DNA of 64,000 nt, taken from assembly GCA_977006965.1 (NCBI GenBank), contig OZ345380.1, positions 1,550,001 to 1,614,000 of the forward strand, read 5' to 3'. The notes under the pieces were generated by a model that worked only from the letters and a program-made list of their open reading frames with translations, had not been told where the DNA came from and ran no database searches. The position numbers were made by a program, and so were the translations under genes. Below, piece by piece: positions 52,629 to 62,400 of this stretch. Each line of letters opens with the position of its first letter. Position 1 is the first letter of the stretch. Source of the DNA: Phymatolithon calcareum (Eukaryota > Rhodophyta > Florideophyceae > Hapalidiales).

Positions 52629-54985
52629 TGTCGACGTGCGTGGTCGTGGAAACCACGTTGAGGGAGTGGGTCTGTTAGCCCGAACGGAAAGGACGGAAGA
52701 TATAGGGCGGGACGGATGGTTTCTTTCAGTTGACGGACGGCATTGGGACGAGAATGGGCGGAGAGTGACGGCGCTCGGAAATTCACCTAAAGTGGAGGCA
52801 AGCAGATACTGTTTTCGGTCGGTTTGTCGGGGCCGTGTTTGAGGGCCGCGGTGCTTACATGAGGATATGCATGGGATGAGATTATTACCAGATTGTGTCA
52901 TATTTTTTGAGTTTTGCACCGAAATGGCTGTAACCTTCGTGTCGCTGCCGTGTTTGAGATGCCCATTGGTCAGGAGGTGACAAATATTGGGACGGCGCTA
53001 ACATATCATAAGTTTGAACCAATTGGCGCGTCGTTTGCACGGCCGTTTCACGAACGGTTGGCGGGTGGATAGTTCGGAACTCTGTTTTTCGCACATTTTT
53101 TGGCACCGCTCGTAATGATGTGGTTGTACGGGTCTATATCTTGTATAATGATGTTATTATTATGTTACAATACATTGTGGTGCTTCAATTGTCTTACAGA
53201 GGTGGAGCCTTTCCTCGCACTGATTTGAAGCCCTTTTGCCGAGCACCGTGCCAGAAAAGTACAGGAAATGCATATTATGCATGATGTTGCACATTCCATC
53301 CCCGTTTCCCCGGGGCGTGGCGGAATCGTGCTGCATTGCACTGTAGTGCTTTCAATCTCGTCTGATACCACTCAAGGTAAAGTAAAACAGTATATTCCAG
53401 CGCGATCCCGTACAGTATCGTACCAGTAAATTAGTAGTTTTGGACAGTATCCAAATGCGGACTATTGTACTGCGCAGTGGAATACTCCAAAAAGATGCAC
53501 TTTTTCTTTTTTCAAATAGACACACAGTTGATGCTTGTCCAGAGAATTTTGCTGCCCTTTTGAAGTACTGTACAGTATTCTCCAAATGCAAACTTTTTTC
53601 TCTCACAGTATCACTGTGTACTGTACTGTACTGTGCAGTCTGCCGACTTCCAGATTCCGTTCCAAGGGCACCCGATCTCCTCTTTGGTCTCAAATTGATT
53701 GAGTGGAGCTTGTTTGCCCTTCATACTGTATGCAATATCTTGTTTGCTTCTGCGACAATCGAGGAAGTCATTTACTGTCTCCTTCTACGTGCACTTCAGA
53801 ATACACTCAGCGCTGCGATATGCACGCCCTTCTATTTAGGAGCAGCAGCAATGGTCAAACGTGCTCATCACAATATGCCCACTACCCTTCCCTTTGCTTG
53901 CCCGTCTAACTATAAATTCGTAGGAATTCGTCAATGGAGCTCCAACCTGAGCTAGAACTAAGTATTAAAAGGTACTGTAGTAGCAATTTTAGATTGCTGG
54001 AAATTGCGAAGAAAACAGCAATTTACCAATTTGGCAGGAGCCTGCAATTCGGCAATAAGTGAAGTCTTTTTTGCCGCCTCTGGTGCTCCTGGAAAAGTAA
54101 ATCTGAGAATCGAAGGAGATTTTCACTCGAAAAGCACAGACTGTATAGCATTATGCTGATATTTTCTTTGGATATGGACGTCAAGAGGAGGTATGAGGCT
54201 ATCAGAAAAGTGAAATTTGGTGGCAAATGCTCTGGATGTCACATGAAGCGGAGCTATTGTAAATACTATTCCCTTCAAAGCCCGTCGTCGTCGACACGGA
54301 GAACAAAAAATTGTTTTGTTGGCGGCGAGACTTGCGTCGAAACTACTTTTCATTCGTGAATGGTCACGGTATTTCTTATACTTTTACTCGCGCTTGAGTG
54401 GTGCTAAGCGGCGGCTGTAAGTATAACGCTGCTCTTTCTGCGAACAAGTAGTAAATTATAGTTGGAATCTATGCAATGAACAGTTTCTGTTATTTCCGAA
54501 AGAAAAGGCCCTCGGGAATGGTGACTTGGGACAAGACAAAGACGTTCTCTACTCGTGAATTGAGAGGCAACTACCTCCTAATTTGCATTTTGGGTTTCAA
54601 TTTCTCGCATAAATCCAAGTAATACCTATGGGGCTGTAATTTACCATAGTGGATCGGGCTCTACGTTTTGATTTGTGAGGCAGCTTATGATAGTCTTGGA
54701 CACCTGTCCTATCTGGTGTTCAAACGCCTTACAATTAGCATAGCGGCGACCATCCAGACCTACGGAATTTTCTCCCTGCAGAGCCGTAAGACAAGCCACT
54801 ACTGTGTATGTAGACCTCGAAGTTTCTGACCACACAAGTTGTATGGACGTGAGGCATTAGCCATCGTCTCGTTAAGGACCTGAATCCGTCGTTCAGCTCC
54901 TGCAAACTATCAACAATTCCAATTCCAAAGAATTTTCCGAAGTATTTGGAAGTAACTCGTGCGAAATATCGAGAGGATAGAATGT
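52629..54985. other. Intergenic, TACTGTA-rich in part
   Basis: The first few hundred bases should contain the arrestin-RING promoter. Dense TACAGTA/TACTGTA words occur at 53400-53650 (one run reads GTACTGTACTGTACTGTG). Frames at 53440-53955 (+), 54153-54359 (+) and 54735-54992 (-) have no recognised domain and are not supported. Confidence 0.4.
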
Positions 54986-55150
54986 TTTTCAATTGAAGTT
55001 TATTTAAAAGCCTCCCAGTCTTACGAATATAGGGGCAAGGCTTCCTCAGTTGCTACCTTCCAGTGCGTAGACCGTTGAAACCTACCGCATGTCATAGGCG
55101 GTGGGGACATTTGGATCCTAGACCGTCCTACGCTCTATGTGGTGTGAGAT
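54986..55150 (-). mobile_element. LINE 3'UTR fragment
   Basis: TTCAATTGAAGTTTATTT, AAAAGCCTCCCAGTCTTACG and the following GTAGACCGTTGAAACCTACC match 49550-49690. Only the 3' end is present, as expected for a 5'-truncated LINE insertion. Confidence 0.7.
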
Positions 55151-55335
55151 GAAATGTGCTCTTTAAGCCTGGGGAACAGAACAAGCGTCTTCAGCAAGCT
55201 GAAGAATGTTCAGGAGAGAAAAGAACTCTTTCGAAGTATTGCATCGAAGAATATAGTGTACTTTGCTCTATTGACCGGTTATATCCTCCCTAAACCCCTT
55301 ATGTCGCAAAACTGTCTAGCATTGCGGTGAGAAAT

Positions 55336-56129
55336 CTAATCGGAATCACTGTTGTCATTGCGGGACGTGTTCGGATTGAAAACGCTAATAACTGAGTTTC
55401 GCAAATAAGAAAAAGGTTAGTGCAGTTAACAAATTCCGATTCCTACTGCATTTGTACAGAAATGGGCATTCGTACCTTTACCAGCTTCAAATTCGACGCT
55501 GAGGTCAATAGTGCCAATGGTCTGGCAATCCTCATCCGTCATTTCCATTTCTCCGACGACAGCGTGAGTCTCCAACGTACTGAACTTGATCTCACAGCTC
55601 CCAAGTAGGTTGTCTCTCCTGAGATAACGAAAGTTCAACACACGCAAAAGAGTTGGTTAGCGATCATAGTACACGTTCATCCAAAACCATATCTTGGTAG
55701 AGAACATGTCAAACGCAAGGAAACTTACGAAACTGGGATCGACGCAGAGATGTCAGTTCGTTACGAATTCGATCCAAAATCGGGTCAGTTCGAACTGAGT
55801 TACTTATTAAATTGTTTAGAAATGATGCCTCAGAACATACAGGTATCTTCATCCATAAGCTGGAAGATCAGCTTCTCATAGACTCCATTCACATATGTAG
55901 TGCAAGTGCTGTTCACAGAGAGGAGAGAAGAAAGGGTTAGTTCGCAGATAGGATTACAGGAACAATTCGACAATCGGAAGTGAACATACCTTTCCCTAGA
56001 CGGGGTTGAGCTATCAGACTCGTCAGTCTTCCAGACTTCACTCGTATCGCAGAGCACCTTGACGTAGAGGTCGTTCTTGAACTTAAACTTGCCGCCCTTG
56101 ATCCAAATCTTTAGCTTCCCTTCCACCAT
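55336..56129 (-). CDS. C2-domain-like protein, multi-exon
   Basis: Starts at ATG 56129 (MVEGKLKIWIKGGKFKFKND, then LYVKVLC), a typical C2 opening strand. Visible exons are 56129-55990 (donor GTATGT), 55908-55841 (acceptor AACAG, donor GTATGT), 55618-55476 (acceptor CTCAG, donor GTACGA) and 55391-55336 (acceptor CTCAG, stop TAG). The protein continues KLIFQLMDEDT, then RDNLLGSCEIKFSTLE and TIGTIDLSVEF, all C2-like. The joint between exons 2 and 3 does not keep frame with these sites. Either another small exon lies in 55619-55840 or there is a lesion. C2 domains bind membranes or Ca2+; only some Asp ligands are seen here. Unusually intron-rich for this window. Confidence 0.6.
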
Positions 56130-57110
56130 GTTTGCTGCGTTTTCTTCCAGCTCTGCTGACGAAAGCGTGGATCCTTGCCCGCACTGGATAATACCGAATG
56201 TGTGGCTGGCTTTTGTAGTGCAATTTTTCTGGACTCAGAAAAGATTGCAATCTAACTACTGTAAAACACGAGATGAAAATTTGTCAGATCTCGCCGTGAA
56301 AGAATGTCATAGTAACCATGCATGGGTTTTTGGTGTCTCTATAGCATCCCCTCAACATCACTCTTTAGTGCGCAGATTGGCGAATATAACGGTTTTGACG
56401 CATCCCTCTCTGCCACGCATGCCTCGAGGATTATAGGCATGAGCACGAACAAGGACGGCATTGTGATAACATTGCATGTAACTCTTTCATGTCTTTGCAC
56501 GATGCAAACTGATCAACCACGCTTATGAATTGAAGTTTCTTCTCACCAGACATCTTGAATTGAGTGAAAAATATTTCTGAAAGAATGCAGAGAGAATGTA
56601 TGTACACACGCAATGATACAGTGACGCCAGAAGCTGCAGGAATAGGCGACCTAAATTTCGGTATAGATTCTGCGAGCAGGACGTACGCAATGTGCTTCAA
56701 TCAAATCCCATGACTGGAAGGTAATCGGATGTATACTTAAGCAGTTCCCCCCGTAGTTTTAGTAGAGGGGAATCGCATCATAGAGTGAGCATCCGCTTCC
56801 AAGGTAAAACCAACCTTTTTCTTTGAGACACTCGCAGCGATTACAGAAATTTCTGTCCTACAGGAGAATGTTTGAGTGTTACCCAAACAGTAACGTTTAT
56901 CCAAAAAATAGAACACTCATCAAAGCAAGCTTTGGGGGAGTGGAGACAAAAACGATATGGGCAGATGCGGAAGCAGATGTCAGTCTGAGGCCTCCGACGT
57001 TTATGCAACGTTAATGGAAACCGGGGCCCGAATTGAAAAAGAGACGTTCCAAATATGGTTTGGAAGTAGCAACCAATTCGGAGAAGGAACCTATCCATAT
57101 ATCCTGCAAT
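56130..57110. other. Intergenic, one small possible frame
   Basis: A 40-codon minus-strand frame (56553-56431) starting MSGEKKLQFISVVDQF has coding-like composition, but no family and no further exons could be joined. The rest shows nothing recognised. Confidence 0.25.
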
Positions 57111-57556
57111 AAGGAGAAGTAGAAGAAGTGGGAATTTTTATTTAATAGTTATTGCAATAAGGAAGTGAAGGTTACGACAGAACTCTTCATCGGTCATGCA
57201 AAAACGCCTACAACAAGAAAATTGGTGTGACAGGTTGCAAATCAAGAGTTTAAGGAGCCTCTACATGGGCGACCAATACCCGGCGCACTTGGAGTGGATA
57301 TAAAATGCGTACTTGAAGCAGTATGTAATCGATATGAAGTAGCTGTCTAAGCTAATGATCTTATCGATGAAAAGCAGTATCTTGAATCTATCGTGAAACT
57401 TATATCAGATGGACTATATCATAAAGCTTTTCAAAGCATTCATCAGGGCAGTATATGAGTACGCCACAGGTGTCAACAACAAGTATAGCTGAAGAATTCG
57501 GCACCAGAGCCAGAGAGTATATGGAGACCCTTGAACGGACGCTAGCAGGGTACGAC

Positions 57557-58520
57557 CAGGGGTCGTGCGCAATCCATTGCTATTGCAATTAATTGCAATT
57601 CATAGCAATTCGACCCAAATTGGGTTCTGATGAAGAATTGCAATTCGAATTGCTGGTCGGTAGCTTGTACGAAAGTGTATAGTTCAGCAAGAGCAGAGTT
57701 GAAGGAAATAACGATCACTTCAAATGTATCATGCGTAGTACGTGGTAATTGGTTGTCGGTAGCATCTAATTTTATTATATAACTCGGGCCAGTATAAGCG
57801 TTCACCGGGGGAGCACTGCACCATTTTGGCCCAAATCAACTAAATAACTATCGGGCCAAAATGTTGCCGTGCTCCCCAAGTGTTAGGTACGTAAAATTCT
57901 ACGTACTGTATACAGTTGCAACGTTCCTGAATTCAACCATCCATGTGCTCGTTCTATTGTAATGGTCTGCGCAGACCACTACAACAGAACGATCACATGG
58001 ATGGTTGAATTCATTCATCCGTTCAAGTATAACGGTATGGGTGTCTAGAGTGCCGTTTCTGAAAAGACAGATAGAAGAGTCAATATAAAAAGTGAAGACG
58101 TACATTTATCCAAAGCACACTACCAGACCCAGTCGATAACACCTAAACAAATTTCGCTCTTCCAATCATGGTACTACCTATTCCGAAACCGAAGCCGAAA
58201 CAAGTTGTACAGCAGCTAATGCAACTCCTTCGCGAACAGCCTCGAGATATCCATTCACGTCAATCAACCGCTCTTATTGGGATGATCAAACTGTGAAGGA
58301 AGCTATGTCAAGCGTTGTCAACCAGCGTGTTGAACAGGCTATCGCAGAAGACGAAAGTTTCGTACACCTAGGAGAAGAGGCATGAATAAACAATTAATTT
58401 GACTATTGCGGGAAGTATTCAAATTGCAATCCGAATTGCTGACTAACCGTAGTGAGCAATTGAATTGTTTAATTGCGCGACAAACAGCAATGTCGAGCAA
58501 TGGAATTGGCACTACCCCTG
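57557..58520 (-). mobile_element. Non-autonomous hAT-type element, copy B, 964 bp
   Basis: Ends CAGGGGTCGTGCG and CAGGGGTAGTGCC, with a perfect 8-bp duplication GGTACGAC (57549-57556 and 58521-58528). Inverted relative to copy A at 42323-43284 and nearly identical over the whole length. It lacks the palindromic insertion found in A. No transposase. Confidence 0.9.
57803..57885 (-). repeat. GGCCC-hairpin module in copy B, best preserved
   Basis: CACCGGGGGAGCACTGCACC and (reverse complement) CACTTGGGGAGCACGGCAAC form imperfect inverted arms continuing as ATTTTGGCCC / GGGCCAAAAT around a short A/T loop. This copy defines the ends of the module. Confidence 0.75.
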
Positions 58521-58869
58521 GGTACGACCTCGAAGGAGAAATAAGACTGGAAACAGAAAAGGCGCTAGATGAGCTCTTACTATTTAGCAAGACACTCACA
58601 GAACGCATGGAGAACGCAGAAAGCAAGGCAAAAAGCGGTCGAGTCCAAACACCAACAACCCCGTAGAGGAAGAAGAAGTGGAGATTTTTATTATAGTGTT
58701 ACCAGCGCATCTGCAGACGCTTGGGGCAACACTTCTGATGAGCCACGAGGACTCAACTCAGAGCCCAGAGGCTCCATTTCGCATAAAAATGGCTATAGTC
58801 AGCAAAATTAGAAAACCTACCTCTGATCTCAACGGAGAGATCTCGAGGGGGAAAATCATTTCACTTCAA

Positions 58870-59060
58870 TGGCCACGCAGAGCATCGTATCGTGCCGACG
58901 TCCCGGGTCCGCGTGCCGCGCCGATCTTCAGGACTTACTCTCGCTCGGCCTGCCCGCCGATCCGCGCGGGGGGGTTACTGACGTCCCCAGTCTTGCGTGC
59001 GCCGGAGCGCGATGGGCGAGTTTACCGACGTCCCGGGTCCGTCAACCCCGTAGAGGACTG
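58870..59060. other. GC-rich patch with a repeated CGACGTCCCGGGTCCG
   Basis: About 190 bp, far more GC-rich than its surroundings, with the same word at about 58898 and 59028. It ends with CAACCCCGTAGAGGA, which also occurs at about 58654. It may be a foreign insertion or filler DNA between LINE fragments. Confidence 0.5.
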
Positions 59061-59204
59061 AGATAGGATTACCTTGAATCCTGAGTTTTCCCGTCTGCCG
59101 TTCTGGTGGGCGTTTTGTGAGCTGCATAAAGGTAGGTAGCATCAGAGGAAGCCATGCCCCTATCTTCGGAAGTCTGTGGGGCTTTTAAATAAACTTGATT
59201 TATA

Positions 59205-59800
59205 AAAAAAAGTATATGAGTACGCCGGGCATATAACACCAGACACAATCCGAGTGTCGAGAGCCGCAGTGAAAGTCCAAAAGGGCTTCGCAACGATACT
59301 GTTCGAAAAGTGGACAGGGTGGCATTGGAGAAGACTAATGAAGCTCTGTCAAGAAAACCATGGGAGTTCCGCCGATGACGCCTGCTCTCGAAGTTTTGGC
59401 GAAGATTGGAAAGGCTGTGGGAGAGACAAGAGACGCTGGGGCAGAGCTGGAACTCGAAAAGCTCGACCGCATGCAACAATCAAACACCCCAACTGACATC
59501 CAAGAAAGATGTTCCCTCCGGCGAGTCTGGGAACCACAAGAAAAACGCCCTGCTAGGAAAATTATTTTTGGTCTACAGCACCAAACAGTGATGATGAAAG
59601 AAAGCATGCACAGAATTCTCCGCGCAAGATGGTTTTGAGGTCACTTTCCAAGAAAACGGCCGAAGTTGATAGAACAAATGGGCAGCCAGGGAGCATGGGC
59701 AGTTATAACACTCAGCACTCTCCTGAAAAAGCCTATATGGACCCCTACAGAGGAGAACATCGTGGCCCGAGCCATTGACGAGATATTACAAAATTCTGAT
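59205..59800 (+). pseudogene. LINE coding fragment
   Basis: YEYAGHITPDTIRVSRAAVK aligns with the post-RT region of the other LINE copies (WEYALHVTPLTKRLQSAIES; WEYARLLTPCMPRFQTAIAE). A separate 92-codon frame follows from ATG 59360 (ALEVLAKIGKAVGETRDAGA), charged and coding-like, of unknown type. Stops and frame changes show it is dead. Confidence 0.5.
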
Positions 59801-60755
59801 TAAGGCAACTAAAGTTTGGAGTCTAGAAGAACACACGCTAAGTGGGGTGCGGACTTTTCTCAAGTTGCGATTACGAGGCTTGTGCGTAATTGACTTACAA
59901 CTGTAACTCCGACATTTATTTGATTTACTCAAACAGCTCGCAATTCGCATGTGGTTTCTTTTTACGTGGACTAGAAGCTTCCAACCAAGACAATAGCAGA
60001 TATTAGCAAGAGAGAAAGAAGATGTTGTGTCTTCTGGATTTTCAAACTATTTTGAATGTTGCGTGTTAAGTTGCCTTAGAGGCAAGACAAAGTTACAATG
60101 GTTCGGTGAAAAGCAGGGATGCATAAGCGGGCAGCTTAGCGGCAATTGCTTTATATCATGTTGATCATGAGGATGTGAAATTGTAGGTAAGATGATGAAC
60201 CTCTCGACATGGCCGTCGTGCGCGATCGAACATTAAGTACTAACTAAGCCGTCAATTCTTGTTAGGATGAGTTTGCCTTGGAGCGCGCAACGTTACCGCA
60301 ATAGGACTTGCGTTTCTCGATATAGTCTGTGTGTTCGGACTTTTCCGCGCAAAGCGCTGGGGTGGCACTTACAAATGTTACACCTTATTCAATTGAGATA
60401 GACGATCGAATTCAATGCCACAGAGATGCACATGCCCTTGTGTCTGAAGTTGTAAAACTAGTCCACCCTGCAGAACTATAGGGGATATACTCGAAAAGAG
60501 CAGTTTACAGACGTAGCAATTGCACCGCTTCTCAAGAGTGACAACAGGAAGATTTTGTCACCTGCCCGACTCGAAAAACTTCAGAATTAATAGTTGCCCA
60601 ATGGCGAAACTAATGCTTATACCGAAGACTTTCCGTAACTATGGGAGGTAAATAAGCAAGATGTCAAACTTGACAATCAATCGGCATTAGACAAGGCAGT
60701 ACGCTGTCCCCGTACTAAGTTGCGCGAGATTACATTATCCTGACCAGAGCTTATC
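59801..60755. other. No gene recognised
   Basis: AT-rich, frame-broken DNA without repeats that I could pair with others in the window. Confidence 0.35.
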
Positions 60756-60756
60756 G

Positions 60757-61535
60757 AATAAGAAGAAGTGAAGATTTTTAAATTTTAAAAGTTACTAACG
60801 CATCTGCAGAGTACCAGAGCTTGAGTATTCGGTGGTACGGCAAGTGGAAGGATCGAGCGGCTCCGGCTTATGTGCAGGATCCAACCACCAGAACACAGGA
60901 GAGAAATCTTAGGACTGAGGATGCTGCTACGAGGAAAGGCAAGGAAGTCGACTATCCTATCCAAGCCATGGGAAGAGCGAAACTTCAAAGAACTACAGTG
61001 GGCAAGTCGCGATATTGCCGCGATGCTGCAACAAGAACAGTTTGCGCCCCCCTTCAAACATATGCAGGAAGGGAAATCTCCAGGCCAACTCCGACGAATA
61101 CTGTTCGCAATAGAAGGCTCGAGGCTCGAAGCAAGAAGAAAGAGTAAAATACCGTACGACAAACCGGATGAGATCCCGGCCATCCTCAGGTTTACCAAGG
61201 TGAGACATCGACAGCTGGCCATAAAATACGCAAGCGGAAGGTTCCCTCAAGTGAGCACGATGCTAATATCGAATACATTCGGAACGGCAGCAGAGCGCCA
61301 CATGGAGGCCATACGTATGAACCTAACAAAGTATGAACTAGACTCCGGAGAAATGATAAGAACGGAAAAGGCATTAGACTCCATACTACTCTACAGCGTC
61401 ACCATAATTGACAATATGGAAAACGACGAGACCCTGTATTAGGGACCAGGCGATATACTAGAATGAACAAGTTACGAAAAGCTGCTCCCGTACAGTCTTA
61501 GGAGTGCTAATGAGGGCTTTCAAATAAACAACTAA
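60757..61535 (+). mobile_element. LINE 3' end fragment, second tail type
   Basis: Begins with AAGAAGAAGTGAAGATTTTT and CGCATCTGCAGAG, shared with 58.67 kb. It carries a 190-codon frame (60870-61442) ending RTEKALDSILLYSVTIIDN, then MENDETLY*, homologous to the C-terminus at 58.5 and 49.8 kb. The 3' tail GCTCCCGTACAGTCTTAGGA, then GAGGGCTTTCAAATAAAC recurs inverted at 63655-63712. Confidence 0.65.
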
Positions 61536-61559
61536 ACAGTTGCAAAAAAACCCCAGAGC

Positions 61560-62400
61560 TTGAGTACTTTAGTGAGCGCAAAGGAGCACTTTAGATATTA
61601 CTTCATGGACTAGTTCACCGAAAGAATAAGCCAAGTGCCACTGGAAGTCGCCAATAGCCACAGTCCTCTTTGTGGACGATGTGCTCCTATCGACAAAGAC
61701 CCCAGCGGGACTCCAGAGACTATTAAATATTTCATCGAAATGAGCAAGGGACAGACAAATGATTTGAAGCACGAAAGCCGGGAAGAACGAATTTCTTCTC
61801 TCGCAAGACGCAAGATCATCCATTTTCAAGAACGAAAAGCGCTGGAAAAGGTAAAAAGAAGTCTCATACTTTTCTATCTCACTCAGAAATGACGGAGTTA
61901 CCGACAAAAAAATGCTAGAGCGCATACGACAAGCCAAAATTGCTGTCTATCAACTGCGATCCCTAAGAGTCTCATTGCGTGGGCTCAGCTCCTTGAAAGG
62001 AGTGAAGTCATATAAGGCGTTGATACAACCAAGATGGGAATACGCCAGGCTCCTGACGCCATGTATGCCGAGATTCCAGACGGCTATTGCAGAAGTTGAG
62101 AAGACATTTTTCACACAAGCATTCCGTCCGATCGCGAAAACCCGTTATGTCAAACATCGTCTTCTTTGCCGAATACACAATGCCGAAAACAGGAGACTCG
62201 TTCTAGCGCTCAGAATGCTGGAACAAGCCAGATCAAAGAAAAGGAGCCTTCTGGAACTGCGAAGGGATGAAAGCCACGAAGAGGAAATGCAAAGGTTGAG
62301 TCGCGGCATATCGGCAATGTTGCATCACGTCTCAAGCAAGGAACTTCAGCAAAATCGTTGCGGAAGTTGCTCTTCAAAGACGAAAGAGACATCTTGAAGT
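61560..62400 (+). mobile_element. LINE RT fragment with FVDD motif
   Basis: RT motif C reads TVLFVDDVLLSTKTPAGLQR (about 61657-61716), followed by a stop. The connection region is intact later (IRQAKIAVYQLRSLRVSLRG, then WEYARLLTP) to a stop at 62395. Same family as the 46911-48698 RT but a different subfamily. Motifs before the catalytic Asp pair are lost. Confidence 0.65.

Larger units (their letters stand above)
57110..59200 (+). mobile_element. LINE 3' part, interrupted by a hAT-type element
   Basis: The frame AREYMETLERTLAG ends at the hAT-type left duplication. It resumes in the same frame after the right one with YDLEGEIRLETEKALDELLL, ending TPTTP* at 58666. Removing the 964-bp insert plus one 8-bp duplication restores a continuous LINE C-terminal frame. 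An AAGAAGAAGTGGAGATTTTT block follows, and a LINE 3' hairpin tail lies at 59152-59192, although a GC-rich patch intervenes and may be separate. Confidence 0.65.

Noticed and set aside
53440-53955. 171-codon + frame with hydrophobic stretches
   Set aside because: It starts with TTG, runs through TACTGTA repeats and has no recognisable motif.
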